Shown piece after piece: positions 1-8,387 of a stretch of 64,000 bases of DNA; position 1 is the stretch's first letter, and each line of letters begins with the position of its first letter. This DNA is from Clostridiales bacterium (lineage in GTDB: Bacteria > Bacillota > Clostridia > Peptostreptococcales > Acidaminobacteraceae). The notes under the pieces are model-generated. The model searched no databases and was not told the DNA's origin. It saw only the letters and a program-made list of their open reading frames with translations. Both the position numbers and the translations under genes were made by a program. Where the stretch lies: NCBI GenBank assembly GCA_016342415.1, contig JAEIOD010000010.1:1-64000 (forward strand), read 5' to 3'.

Positions 1-24
1 TACTTATATAATTCGACATAAAAA

Positions 25-55
25 AAGAAAGTCCTTTTTGAATAAGAACTTTCTT
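25..55 (-). terminator. Rho-independent terminator candidate
   Basis: An 8-bp inverted repeat (AAGAAAGT at 25-32, ACTTTCTT at 48-55) is flanked on the minus-strand exit side by a run of T (A on the plus strand at 21-24). It lies about 85 nt beyond the small gene ending at 141 and would end minus-strand transcription of the HypD region. Confidence 0.5.
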
Positions 56-140
56 GATTTTGTTATTACTTTTTCAGTGGCCTCTCATCTGGCGGTATTT
101 ATTTTATAACAGATTCTACAATACACAACAGCTTTCTTAT

Positions 141-356
141 TTATCCACCAGCTGATAAGAAAGCCATTCTAAATTCATGTACCGCCGCTTCAACCGAATC
201 ACCTTCAAAAGTAACGGTTGTTGAAGGGATCCTAATCAATTTATTGGGTCTATCCGGATTTTTTGTTAATGTTATTTTCACATCGGTATCTTCCAATTCA
301 TCAACATATGCTTCAAGCAATCTAAATGGTATACTGCTGTCAATTGTATATAACAT
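141..356 (-). CDS. Small protein of unknown function (71 aa)
   Basis: I do not recognise this family. The protein is a mix of predicted strand and helix with no membrane segment and no cysteines. Seen: GGAGG lies four bases before the ATG, which supports translation. It follows the XRE-cupin gene on the same strand but is separated from it by a terminator hairpin, so it probably has its own or read-through transcription. A perfect 10-bp inverted repeat (131-140 with 155-164) overlaps its last codons and stop; it lacks a clear T run. The gene could be a spurious ORF, but the ribosome site argues for a real one. Confidence 0.5.
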   Translation of the reverse strand: MLYTIDSSIPFRLLEAYVDELEDTDVKITLTKNPDRPNKLIRIPSTTVTFEGDSVEAAVHEFRMAFLSAGG

Positions 357-365
357 ATATCCTCC

Positions 366-389
366 AAAAAAAACACGCCAAAAGGCGTG
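366..389 (-). terminator. Terminator of the hypD operon
   Basis: Stem CACGCC/GGCGTG (374-379 and 384-389) with a four-base loop, followed in minus-strand sense by eight T (A at 366-373). It abuts the stop codon of the XRE-cupin gene and so closes the operon that begins at 5245. Confidence 0.85.
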
Positions 390-950
390 CTACTTTTTAA
401 ATCTATTAGGTGTATTTACAACAATAAGTTTCACATTCTTATTGGTGCAATTCGTCCAGTTATGCGGAATTTTTGAATCATAATGCATTGTATCACCAGG
501 GTACAATAGAAATTCTTCCTTATCAAGCGTAACATTTAAGATGCCTTCTAAAACATAAACAAACTCTTCTCCTTCATGTCCATAAGGATCATTTGCTTCT
601 GATTCACATTGAGGCAATATCACTTGCATTCTAGGCAACATATCCATAGAATCTGGATTTAACGTTAAATGATAATCGATAAATTGAGAATTCTTTATAG
701 TAAACACTTCTTGCTCATAAGAACGCAAAACCTTCCTTGCTCTTTTTTTAGGCATCGTAAAGAAGTATGACAAGTCTGAATCCAAAGCTTTCGCTATTGT
801 ATCCAACGATGAAATAGCAACTGATGTAACACCTCTTTCAATCTGTGATAAGAAACCAATCGATAAGTTCGTCAGTTGACTGAGTTCCTTTAATGTTAAT
901 TCCTTCATTGTTCTTAATGCTTTTAGTTTACTGCCTATATCGTTTACCAT
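390..950 (-). CDS. XRE-family regulator with C-terminal cupin domain
   Basis: Residues about 8-64 form a Cro/CI-type helix-turn-helix (seen in the stretch LSQLTNLSIGFLSQIERG) and residues about 105-180 form a cupin_2 barrel with the usual G-E-E-x-x-Y and P-G-D turns. In this architecture the cupin senses a small ligand and the HTH binds DNA. Start: GGAGG stands five bases before the ATG at 950. It is the last gene of the M24 peptidase-activase-HypD operon, eight bases after hypD, so the natural inference is control of hydroxyproline or proline-peptide use; the ligand cannot be read from sequence. The 186-aa length is normal for the family. Confidence 0.85.
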   Translation of the reverse strand: MVNDIGSKLKALRTMKELTLKELSQLTNLSIGFLSQIERGVTSVAISSLDTIAKALDSDLSYFFTMPKKRARKVLRSYEQEVFTIKNSQFIDYHLTLNPDSMDMLPRMQVILPQCESEANDPYGHEGEEFVYVLEGILNVTLDKEEFLLYPGDTMHYDSKIPHNWTNCTNKNVKLIVVNTPNRFKK

Positions 951-958
951 GTATCCTC

Positions 959-3322
959 CTAAAAACCTGTATGCTCTGTACGATTAATAATTTCATCTTG
1001 AAGGGCTTTACTTAAATGATTAAAATAATCACTGTAACCCGCTACTCTAACGATCAGATCCTCATAATCTTCAGGATTTTCCTGAGCTTCTTTTAAAAGT
1101 TCAGCTCTGACAACATTAAACTGTATATGATGTCCATCCATTCTAAAATATGATCTGACGAGACTCGACAACGACGCTATAGCACTATCAGTTTCCAGTA
1201 AATCCGGTGTAAACTTCTGATTTAAAAGTGTTCCACCTGTTTTCAAATGATCCATTTTGGATACCGATTTAATCACAGCAGTTGGTCCGTTTCTATCACC
1301 ACCTTTAGTAGGTGATATCCCTTCTGATAAAGGCAATCCTTTATAACGTCCATCTGGTGTTGCACCCATTACCGATCCAAAGAAAACATGACATGTTGTT
1401 GGCAACATATTGATGCGGTAGTGTCCACCAATTGGATTTTCTCTACCATTTACAGTTTCGTAAAATGCATCAAATACTGATTTCATCAAATCGTCTGCAT
1501 AATCATCATCATTACCAAATTTTCTGGTCTTGTTAAATAAGAGTGCTCTGATATAATCTTCATTTTCAAAATTACTGTCAAGCGCTTGTAACAACTGATC
1601 CATTGTGATTTTCTTGTTTTCAAATACATGGTCCTTTATAGCGGATAAACTATCCGTAATCGTACCGATACCAACACCTTGAATATAAGAAGTATTGTAT
1701 CTTGCACCACCAGCATTATAATCTATACCTTCTGTAATACAATCATCAATAACAACTGACATAAACGGTGCGGGCATTTCATTTGCATATAACCTGCCAA
1801 TCACATTGGAACCTTCAATTTTTATATCTAGGAAATACTTCAATTGTTTTTTATATGCTACAAATAAATCCTCATAAGATTCAAACAATCTTGGATCACC
1901 AGTCTCTAGACCAATTAATTTCCCTGTGTATTTATCATATCCATTATTCAGTGTAATTTCAAGAATTTTCGTCAAATTGAAGTATCCCTGCAGAATATAA
2001 GACTCTTTTCCAAAAGCGCCTGTCTCAACACAACCACTACAGCCACCCTCACGGGCATCTTCTAATGACTTGCCCATGTTTACCATTTCTTCAATAACAG
2101 CATCGGCATTAAAGATAGATGGTTGACCTGCTCCTTTTCTAACAACTCTTAAAGCATGTTTTATAAATCCTTCCGGATTTTTTCTGCTCAGCTGCACATT
2201 GGAACTGGGTTGAACCAATCTCATCTCATCAATGCAATCCAGTATTAAATAAGACATATCGTTCACACCATCTTGTCCATCTATCGTCATACCACCCACT
2301 CCAATATTGGCAAAGTCAGTATAAGTCGCACTTTCCAATAATGTAAAACCTACTTTTGGCGGTGCTGGTTGATTGTTAAACTTAATCCAAAATAGATTCA
2401 GTAATTCAAATGCAGCTTCTTTTGTCAAACTACCATCATTTAACCCTTTTTCATAAAATGGTTGTAAATGTTGATCTAGTCTTCCCGGACTAAAAGCATC
2501 CCAAGTATTAAGTTCAGTTGTAATACCTAAGTGAACAAACCAATAACTCTGTAAGGCTTCATGGTAATTAGAGGGTGCATGTTCTGGTACTCTGTTACAA
2601 ATATCAGCTATTTTAAGCAGTTCAGCTTTTCTGATTGGATCTGTTTCTTCTTCGGAAAGTTCCAAAGCTTTTTCTGCGTGACGTTTACCATATAAAATTA
2701 TCGCATCACATGCTATTAACATAGCTTTCAGTTCTTCTCTTTTTTCATATGCTTTTAAGTCGTTCTGAAAATCCAGATTTTTTAAAGATTGATTGATTTC
2801 TTCTTTGAAGTCTTTAAATCCTTTTAAAAATATCTTTTTATCAGCTACTGTATGCCCAGGTGCTCTTTGTTCTAAGAACTCCGTAAAGATACCCGCTTCA
2901 TATGCCCCAATCCATTCATCAGTCATGTTCTTAAACAATTTGCTTCTTATTGATTTGTTTTTCCAATAAGGTATCGCCGTTTGCTCTTGATAAGCATACG
3001 CTTTTGAATCCACATCAAAACTCACTTGTTTTCTTGAATTCATAACATCAAAATCCGATATTTCATGACAACATAATTCAGGATATGTTGGTGCTGCACC
3101 AGGTCTAGCACCCTTTTCTCCAACGATTAATTCACCATCACCAATATAAATCGGTTTGTTTTTTAATATTTCATAAAAAGCCATCGCCCTTAGAACCGGT
3201 GTCGATACTTCTCCTAAATGTTCTTTATACACATCCGTAACATACTTAGCTCTGTCAATCCAGATATGAGGTACTGCTTTTAAACTCTCTTGTCTTAATT
3301 TTTGAACTCTTGCAGTCAGCAT
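959..3322 (-). CDS. hypD: Glycyl-radical trans-4-hydroxy-L-proline dehydratase (HypD type)
   Basis: 787-aa glycyl-radical enzyme. Seen: the active-site Cys lies in GCSGCVETGAFGKES as Cys431 with Glu433 two residues on, and the radical loop RVAGYSDYF places the radical Gly at 762. The Cys-Glu pair with T-G after it differs from the GCVEP of diol and choline lyases, and the Cys-to-Gly spacing of 331 matches HypD as I recall it (C434/G765). Known: HypD dehydrates trans-4-hydroxy-L-proline to 1-pyrroline-5-carboxylate in the cytoplasm of anaerobes, and a ProC reductase then makes proline. No proC is in this window. The activase gene ends one base upstream (translational coupling). Substrate assignment by motif and context, not tested. 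The symbol is not the hydrogenase-maturation hypD. Confidence 0.85.
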   Translation of the reverse strand: MLTARVQKLRQESLKAVPHIWIDRAKYVTDVYKEHLGEVSTPVLRAMAFYEILKNKPIYIGDGELIVGEKGARPGAAPTYPELCCHEISDFDVMNSRKQVSFDVDSKAYAYQEQTAIPYWKNKSIRSKLFKNMTDEWIGAYEAGIFTEFLEQRAPGHTVADKKIFLKGFKDFKEEINQSLKNLDFQNDLKAYEKREELKAMLIACDAIILYGKRHAEKALELSEEETDPIRKAELLKIADICNRVPEHAPSNYHEALQSYWFVHLGITTELNTWDAFSPGRLDQHLQPFYEKGLNDGSLTKEAAFELLNLFWIKFNNQPAPPKVGFTLLESATYTDFANIGVGGMTIDGQDGVNDMSYLILDCIDEMRLVQPSSNVQLSRKNPEGFIKHALRVVRKGAGQPSIFNADAVIEEMVNMGKSLEDAREGGCSGCVETGAFGKESYILQGYFNLTKILEITLNNGYDKYTGKLIGLETGDPRLFESYEDLFVAYKKQLKYFLDIKIEGSNVIGRLYANEMPAPFMSVVIDDCITEGIDYNAGGARYNTSYIQGVGIGTITDSLSAIKDHVFENKKITMDQLLQALDSNFENEDYIRALLFNKTRKFGNDDDYADDLMKSVFDAFYETVNGRENPIGGHYRINMLPTTCHVFFGSVMGATPDGRYKGLPLSEGISPTKGGDRNGPTAVIKSVSKMDHLKTGGTLLNQKFTPDLLETDSAIASLSSLVRSYFRMDGHHIQFNVVRAELLKEAQENPEDYEDLIVRVAGYSDYFNHLSKALQDEIINRTEHTGF

Positions 3323-3323
3323 T

Positions 3324-4148
3324 TTAACCTCCTATATAAGTGTCGATACCATGACTCTCAAAGAAACGTACAAAACTCTTTAACTTTTCCTCTGTTGGTT
3401 TTTCAAACTCAATGAATTTCGAATCAATCATTAAATGATTGTATTTGTTTTCAGCATAGTTATGATATGGCAGAATGTTGATTTGATCCACATATTCACC
3501 ATCGATGAGTCTAAGAACTTCTGTCATGTGTTTTTCATCATCATTGATATCTTTAATCAAAATTAATCTAAGATAAACATGGTTTGTCCTGATAATCTTT
3601 TTAAAGTTTTCCAATATCAAAGCATTGGGAACACCCGTCAACTTTTCATGCATCTCCGAGTTGGTATGTTTGATATCATATAAAAATAAGTCTACATAAG
3701 GCAACAACTTTTCAATATGCTTCCAGGGTGCAAAACCTGTCGTATCTATGGTTGTATGAATATCATGTTCTTTACATGATTTTAGTACTTCCAAAAGAAA
3801 ATCGCTTTGCATCAAAGGTTCGCCACCTGAAAATGTCACTCCACCTTTTGACTGTTCATAAAATATATGATCTTTCAAAATCTCTACCATCAGTTCTTCA
3901 ACCGTATAAGGTTTCCCAACATATTCCAAAGCTTCTGATGGACAAGGTTCTGGATACACAAATCCATCGCAGCTGTTACACCCTATACATTTATCTTGAT
4001 TAAAAGTCAGTTCCTGATCCGTACGGATACTTTCAGGGTTATGACACCACTGACATTTAAGTGGACAGCCCTTAAAAAAAATTGTTGTACGGATCCCCGG
4101 CCCATCATGTAATGCATATTTTTGTATATTGAAAATCTGTCCTGTCAT
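3324..4148 (-). CDS. Glycyl-radical enzyme activating protein (radical SAM)
   Basis: 274-aa radical SAM activase. Cys28, Cys32 and Cys35 form the CxxxCxxC motif for the SAM-binding 4Fe-4S cluster (GCPLKCQWCHNPES). A short insertion with Cys53, Cys56, Cys59 and Cys68 would hold one auxiliary cluster, fewer cysteines than the two-ferredoxin-cluster activases. TFSGGEPL is the Gly-rich SAM contact. Known: such enzymes abstract the alpha-hydrogen of the radical Gly in their partner. It directly precedes hypD by one base, so HypD is its partner by inference. The start is supported by GGAG about five bases upstream (read from AGGAGAACAT). Confidence 0.92.
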   Translation of the reverse strand: MTGQIFNIQKYALHDGPGIRTTIFFKGCPLKCQWCHNPESIRTDQELTFNQDKCIGCNSCDGFVYPEPCPSEALEYVGKPYTVEELMVEILKDHIFYEQSKGGVTFSGGEPLMQSDFLLEVLKSCKEHDIHTTIDTTGFAPWKHIEKLLPYVDLFLYDIKHTNSEMHEKLTGVPNALILENFKKIIRTNHVYLRLILIKDINDDEKHMTEVLRLIDGEYVDQINILPYHNYAENKYNHLMIDSKFIEFEKPTEEKLKSFVRFFESHGIDTYIGG

Positions 4149-4156
4149 ATGTTCTC

Positions 4157-5245
4157 CTAACCTAAAACTTGTAACGCTCTAGGATATTTTGTCAGCACTT
4201 CATATCCATCTTCCGTGACTACAATTGTATCTTCAATTCTCATACCACCCCAACCTGCAATATAAACACCTGGTTCTATGGTCACAACATTATTAGTTCT
4301 GATGTCATCTTTAGATGTGATACTCATAGAAGGTCCTTCATGAATATCTAGTCCCACACCATGACCTAATCCCGGATAATAATATTCAGTTGCTTCATCA
4401 TCTAATATTTCTCTTACTTTAGCATCCGGTACGGCTGCTTTGATACCACCTTGTAGAACAGCTGTAGAATCAACCGTTGCCTTTAACAACATGTCATATA
4501 AGGCGATCTGTTTTTCAGAGGCTTCTCCGATAATAAATGTTCTAGACATATCTGAATGATACCCTTTATACAGCGCACCAAAATCAACTTGTAAAAAGTC
4601 GCCTTTTTCCAGTTTTTTATCACTCGGTTTGCCGTGTGGCATAGCGGTTTTATCTCCAGATAATATGATTGTATCAAATGATATGTTATCTGCTCCATAC
4701 GACTTCAAGTAATACTCAAGCTGTGCTACCAACTGCAGTTCCGTCACACCAATTTTTATATGCGGCACAAGTGATTCTAAAGCTTTATCTGCTATATCAC
4801 ATGCTATTTTGATACACTCGATTTCAGAAGCTTCCTTCACTTCTCGCAACGCTTCAATTAACCCAGATATCGGAACGAGCTCTACATTCATCTCATGATG
4901 CTTAAGAGCATTATAGAGTACCCTATAGTGTTTATAAGCTAAACTGTTTTCATTGAAGTACAATGTTTTTATCTCATACTTTTTTAAGTAAAAAATAATA
5001 GTTTCAGGATCTGGTCTTGTAGGATTGTGCCATTTTGTCACTTCAAAATGTTCGCATTCCATTTGGGCTTGTGCATCATATCGACCATCCGTCATAAGAA
5101 CTTGTCCTTTTGACGATAAGATTAAATAAGATGCCTCCCCTGTGAATCCTGACATATATGTTACATTGGACTCATTACTGACAAAATACCCTTCATGCTC
5201 TTTTAATGACACCGATTCAAAAAAATTATTTATTCTATGTTTCAT
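4157..5245 (-). CDS. M24 family Xaa-Pro aminopeptidase/dipeptidase
   Basis: 362 aa from the Met preceded by AAGGAG (an upstream in-frame Met at 5281 has no ribosome site). Pita-bread fold peptidase: the dinuclear metal ligands are visible as Asp in QVDFGA, Asp in YHSDMSR, His in GLGHGVGLDIHEG, Glu in TIEPGVY and Glu in MRIEDT. Known: M24B enzymes cleave N-terminal Xaa-Pro bonds in the cytoplasm. First gene of the operon with activase, hypD and the XRE-cupin regulator. Inference: it frees hydroxyproline or proline from collagen-type peptides to feed HypD. It could equally be a general prolyl peptidase. Confidence 0.9.
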   Translation of the reverse strand: MKHRINNFFESVSLKEHEGYFVSNESNVTYMSGFTGEASYLILSSKGQVLMTDGRYDAQAQMECEHFEVTKWHNPTRPDPETIIFYLKKYEIKTLYFNENSLAYKHYRVLYNALKHHEMNVELVPISGLIEALREVKEASEIECIKIACDIADKALESLVPHIKIGVTELQLVAQLEYYLKSYGADNISFDTIILSGDKTAMPHGKPSDKKLEKGDFLQVDFGALYKGYHSDMSRTFIIGEASEKQIALYDMLLKATVDSTAVLQGGIKAAVPDAKVREILDDEATEYYYPGLGHGVGLDIHEGPSMSITSKDDIRTNNVVTIEPGVYIAGWGGMRIEDTIVVTEDGYEVLTKYPRALQVLG

Positions 5246-5434
5246 ATCAAAACTCCTTATATAGTTATAGATTATACTCATACTATAATTATATAGGTTG
5301 TTTTTACTAATATCAATACGTTTTTCTTATTATTTTTTAGTTTTAGCATAAATGCCTGAGTCAGTTTTCACTTTTGATAAAATAATCCAATGTTTTTGTA
5401 CATATTACAAGTACTATTGAAGTATAATAACAAA

Positions 5435-5493
5435 ATACTCTCCTTATAGTCAATTAGAATTAAAAATTCTATTTATACTAACAAGAAGAGTAT
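5435..5493 (-). terminator. Long imperfect hairpin, terminator after the MscS gene
   Basis: ATACTCT at 5435-5441 pairs with AGAGTAT at 5487-5493 and pairing continues imperfectly inward to AGAATT/AATTCT. Minus-strand transcription exits into a short T run. It separates the MscS gene from the hypD operon promoter region (5246-5434), where a TATAAT-like box lies upstream of the peptidase gene but no convincing -35 was found. Confidence 0.65.
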
Positions 5494-5497
5494 CTTT

Positions 5498-6577
5498 TTA
5501 AACGCTTTGTTCCATTTTTATTTCTTTTAACGGCACTGCCAATTTTACATCATGCGCTTTTAATATTTCCATAACTTTAAAATTGGTATCTTCGGTGATA
5601 GAAAGATATTTCCCCCAATCTGAAGTATTTGAGAAATAGTATAAAAATAAGTTAAATGAGCCTTCACCAAATTTACTAAAATTCACAAAAATGGTTTCGT
5701 TGTTTATTTCCGGATGGTCAATCAACATCTCATTGATCTCTGCTACCACAGCTTTGATATCTCTAATTGATGTATCAATATGAATCTTAAGTTCATAACT
5801 GATACGGCGAATCTCTCTTTTAGAAAAGTTAATAATATTCGAGTCAGCGACCCTAGAGTTTGGTACCGTTACAATCGACTTGTCAAACTTTCTTATTTTT
5901 GTGCTTCTAATATTGATGTCCTCAACAGTACCTTCTACATCACCTACAATTATCCAGTCACCTATGGTAAAAGGTTTCTCCGTGATAATAACAGCACCTC
6001 CGAACATGTTAGAAAGAGTATCTTTTGCAGCAAGAGCAAAAGCCAATCCACCAATACCTAATCCCGCAACAAAACCATTAACATCAAACCCCCATTCAGA
6101 AGCTACTATAGCAATACCTATAACAAATATTATCAATCTAAATACTTTTGAAATAAAAGGCTCAATAAGTTTGTCTAAAGCGATATCAAATGCTTCTAAA
6201 ACATCTGCAAAAAATTCTTTTGACTCATCGGTTGCATTATACATTACCCACATGATAAAAATAATAATAGATGATTTATAGAAGTTTAAGGCAAAGGCAT
6301 TAAAACTTTCAATATGGTCACCCACTAAGAATTCAATATCAATCACTTGATATACAATGTAAAAAACAGTCATCGTCAATAACATTTTTAACGGCTTTCT
6401 TACTACTTTTACTAATATATCATCTAAATTTGTTTTTGTTTTTTTTGTACTTTTTTCGACTATATGAAAAATAATTTTTGTAACTCTTTTTCTCAGTAGC
6501 AAAAACAGGCATAAAATCAAAGCACCATATAATACCGATTGTATAAAACTATGTTCTAATATTTTTAATATATCCAT
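5498..6577 (-). CDS. MscS-family small-conductance mechanosensitive channel
   Basis: 359 aa from the Met with GGAGG five bases upstream; the longer reading frame start at 6589 lacks one. Three or four N-terminal membrane helices (about residues 10-115) lead to the Gly/Ala-rich pore helix seen as GLGIGGLAFALAAKDTL, followed by the beta domain (VEGTVEDINIRSTKIR, TVPNSRVAD) and the alpha/beta cytoplasmic cage. Known: these channels release small osmolytes on hypo-osmotic shock. It is a single-gene unit between two terminators. The length is typical of MscS/YnaI-like forms. Confidence 0.92.
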   Translation of the reverse strand: MDILKILEHSFIQSVLYGALILCLFLLLRKRVTKIIFHIVEKSTKKTKTNLDDILVKVVRKPLKMLLTMTVFYIVYQVIDIEFLVGDHIESFNAFALNFYKSSIIIFIMWVMYNATDESKEFFADVLEAFDIALDKLIEPFISKVFRLIIFVIGIAIVASEWGFDVNGFVAGLGIGGLAFALAAKDTLSNMFGGAVIITEKPFTIGDWIIVGDVEGTVEDINIRSTKIRKFDKSIVTVPNSRVADSNIINFSKREIRRISYELKIHIDTSIRDIKAVVAEINEMLIDHPEINNETIFVNFSKFGEGSFNLFLYYFSNTSDWGKYLSITEDTNFKVMEILKAHDVKLAVPLKEIKMEQSV

Positions 6578-6599
6578 GTTGACCTCCAAAAGACTACGA

Positions 6600-6628
6600 A
6601 TCGAAATTAATTATATAAGAATTTCGAT
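6600..6628. repeat. 9-bp inverted repeat upstream of the MscS gene
   Basis: ATCGAAATT (6600-6608) and AATTTCGAT (6620-6628) are a perfect inverted repeat with an 11-base spacer, 22 bases upstream of the MscS start and overlapping its likely promoter. It could be an operator or a plus-strand hairpin in front of the small ORF at 6661. Confidence 0.4.
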
Positions 6629-6660
6629 TTCCCTCATAATCATAAAGGAGGTATATTTTT

Positions 6661-6714
6661 ATGTCAACTACATTACATAACAAACTCATGTACAAGTATG
6701 CATTAATAAATTAA
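6661..6714 (+). CDS. Possible 17-aa micro-ORF with a strong ribosome site
   Basis: On the plus strand, AAGGAGG (6645-6651) lies nine bases before an ATG that opens an 18-codon frame ending in TAA (peptide begins MSTTLHNKLMYK). It runs opposite to both neighbours. The ribosome site is better than chance, but so short a frame may be a leader or the remnant of a lost gene. No homology can be judged. Confidence 0.3.
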   Translation: MSTTLHNKLMYKYALIN

Positions 6715-6721
6715 CTCATTT

Positions 6722-7684
6722 CTAAATTTGCTTTCTAACCTTAAAATAAGCAAAGCCTAGGATTAAAAATAAACCCGATAAGATCGTTAACAAAATAAAA
6801 GCATTTTCATTCTCCATACCTGGAAGCCCTGCAATATTTACACCTAGTAATCCTGTGATAAAACCTAAAGGCAAAAATAAAGCCGAGATGATACTCAAAC
6901 GATACATGGTATTATTCATTTCCTCATTCAGTTTATTTCCGATTTCTTCCTGATGTAACAGTATATGCTCTTTGATGTTGTCAATATCCTCAATATACCG
7001 ATTCATTTTTTCAGCTGCATTTCTCAAATATAATTTCGATATGTCATCTAACCACTCATAATCATCAACAATCAATCGATTTAACACATCCCTTTGTGGA
7101 ATAAGATATTTTCTAATCTGTATAATTCTTCTACGTAAATTACTTAATTCACTTCTTACATTATCAAAATCCTTGGCGATTATTTTCTCTTCCAAGTCAT
7201 CTGTGGCTTCTTCTATAGCGACGATGACTTCTCCAATTCTAAAATTAATTTTTTTTACCAGCATACTCAAAAAAGCTCCAACGTTTTGAGGTGGCTTTCC
7301 ATTTTCTATTTGGTTGACTATATCTTCTATAGCAAGAATTCGATGTTGTCTAATAGTTATTATACGTTTTGAATCAATCAAAATATTAATCGCATTAAAA
7401 TCCTCAACCAATTGGTCAGGTAGTGTATTAACACCTCTCAGTGTAATCATTGTACCTTCGGAAAATTTAAAAACATTCGGTCGATTCTCACTATGTAGCA
7501 TACTTTCTACGACAAGATCAGACAAGTGACTCTTTTCTAACAACCAATCCTTTGCTTTTTTATGACCGCTATTTAGATGTACCCAAATATACTCTATCTC
7601 TTCAGTGTTATCAACAGCTTCAGTACTTATTTTTTTACTCGACGCATTCTTTTCGATGACATAACCATGAACTAAAGGACTCAT
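6722..7684 (-). CDS. CorA/ZntB-family divalent metal transporter
   Basis: 320 aa with a large N-terminal cytoplasmic domain, a long coiled-coil helix (about 150-260) and two C-terminal membrane helices (about 263-283 and 294-313). The signature loop between them reads GVNIAGLPG, the GVN/GxPG form typical of ZntB zinc transporters, not the GMN of Mg2+ CorA. Known: funnel-shaped homopentamer in the inner membrane. Metal preference is therefore inferred to be Zn2+ or mixed. The ribosome site is weak (AGGTAG). It is not linked to the Zur/Znu genes at 39-42 kb. Confidence 0.85.
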   Translation of the reverse strand: MSPLVHGYVIEKNASSKKISTEAVDNTEEIEYIWVHLNSGHKKAKDWLLEKSHLSDLVVESMLHSENRPNVFKFSEGTMITLRGVNTLPDQLVEDFNAINILIDSKRIITIRQHRILAIEDIVNQIENGKPPQNVGAFLSMLVKKINFRIGEVIVAIEEATDDLEEKIIAKDFDNVRSELSNLRRRIIQIRKYLIPQRDVLNRLIVDDYEWLDDISKLYLRNAAEKMNRYIEDIDNIKEHILLHQEEIGNKLNEEMNNTMYRLSIISALFLPLGFITGLLGVNIAGLPGMENENAFILLTILSGLFLILGFAYFKVRKQI

Positions 7685-8113
7685 CTCTACCTACTTTCTA
7701 TTATCTATTCATTAAAATATTAAACTTAAATCTTGTTGAGAAAATTTGAAAGTATTATTTAAATTTTGACTCTGTACATACTGAGTGTACCTTAACTTTA
7801 CATACAAGTTCTTCTCATTATTTACCCAAATCCTAACTTCACAATCTAAGTAATTTGTAATATCTATTCCCAGTCTAATAATTATAGCAAGACAAACATG
7901 AATAAAAACCAAAGTAGTCCTGTAACAAAATCGATCCTTTTCATTACCAAGTTCAAAATCAAATACGATTACCCTACGTTATCAGATGTTAAAAAGCAGA
8001 GTCAAGATCATCTTGTTTTATTGAAAAGCTCCTCTCAGACCATATAAAATGTTTTGTATTATCGCACTGAAATATTCGCAGAATATATAACCATTTAAAG
8101 TTTCATAATTAAG
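7685..8113. other. Intergenic stretch without a supported gene
   Basis: About 430 bases. It holds a minus-strand 66-codon frame (7712-7912) and a plus-strand 49-codon frame (7898-8047), neither with a ribosome site, and a short GTACA/TGTAC repeat around 7774-7790. Nothing is called as a gene. It may hold decayed sequence and the ZntB-gene promoter. Confidence 0.5.
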
Positions 8114-8150
8114 AAAAACAGCCCTACAAATCCGACATAGGGCTGTTTTT
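8114..8150 (-). terminator. Terminator of the TetR-ABC exporter operon
   Basis: A perfect 12-bp stem (AAAAACAGCCCT at 8114-8125 with AGGGCTGTTTTT at 8139-8150) and 13-base loop. The A/T ends allow termination in either direction. It lies 26 bases past the last gene of the exporter operon. Confidence 0.85.
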
Positions 8151-8176
8151 GGTATTCTTATGAAGTTATTTTTCCA

Positions 8177-8377
8177 TTAAGCTATAAATGCCCATATACC
8201 TAATCCAACAAATATCAATGCCCAGATGTAGAAGAAAATAACAGTACCTTTTTCACCTAATACTTTTTTGAAAGCCTCAATTTTTTTCATGTTCCATATG
8301 CCCGGTGGTTGTTTGAATGCAACAAAGATTACAAATGCTGCATAAACAAATGCCAATAATCCTAAAAACTTAATCAT
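8177..8377 (-). CDS. Small two-helix membrane protein of the ABC operon (66 aa)
   Basis: Start chosen at the Met with GGAGG six bases upstream; a longer frame to 8419 overlaps the permease gene. Two hydrophobic segments (residues about 3-20 and 44-64) flank a short charged middle with W-N-M-K-K. Family not recognised. It is the last gene of the operon, 10 bases after a permease, so it may be an accessory part of the exporter; that is inference from position only. Confidence 0.65.
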   Translation of the reverse strand: MIKFLGLLAFVYAAFVIFVAFKQPPGIWNMKKIEAFKKVLGEKGTVIFFYIWALIFVGLGIWAFIA

Positions 8378-8387
8378 ATAATACCTC

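Noticed and set aside
959-3322. Pyruvate formate-lyase or glycerol dehydratase as identity of the glycyl-radical enzyme
   Set aside because: PFL has a Cys-Cys active site, and diol/choline lyases have GCVEP; here it is GCVETG with HypD-type spacing.
5880-6281. 133-codon plus-strand frame antisense to the MscS gene
   Set aside because: No ribosome site; it lies wholly opposite a clear MscS-family gene and its composition mirrors that gene.
7712-7912. 66-codon minus-strand frame upstream of the ZntB gene
   Set aside because: No ribosome site; odd composition; likely random in an AT-rich gap.
7898-8047. 49-codon plus-strand frame in the gap after the ZntB gene
   Set aside because: Composition looks plausible but there is no ribosome site or promoter, so it is not called.
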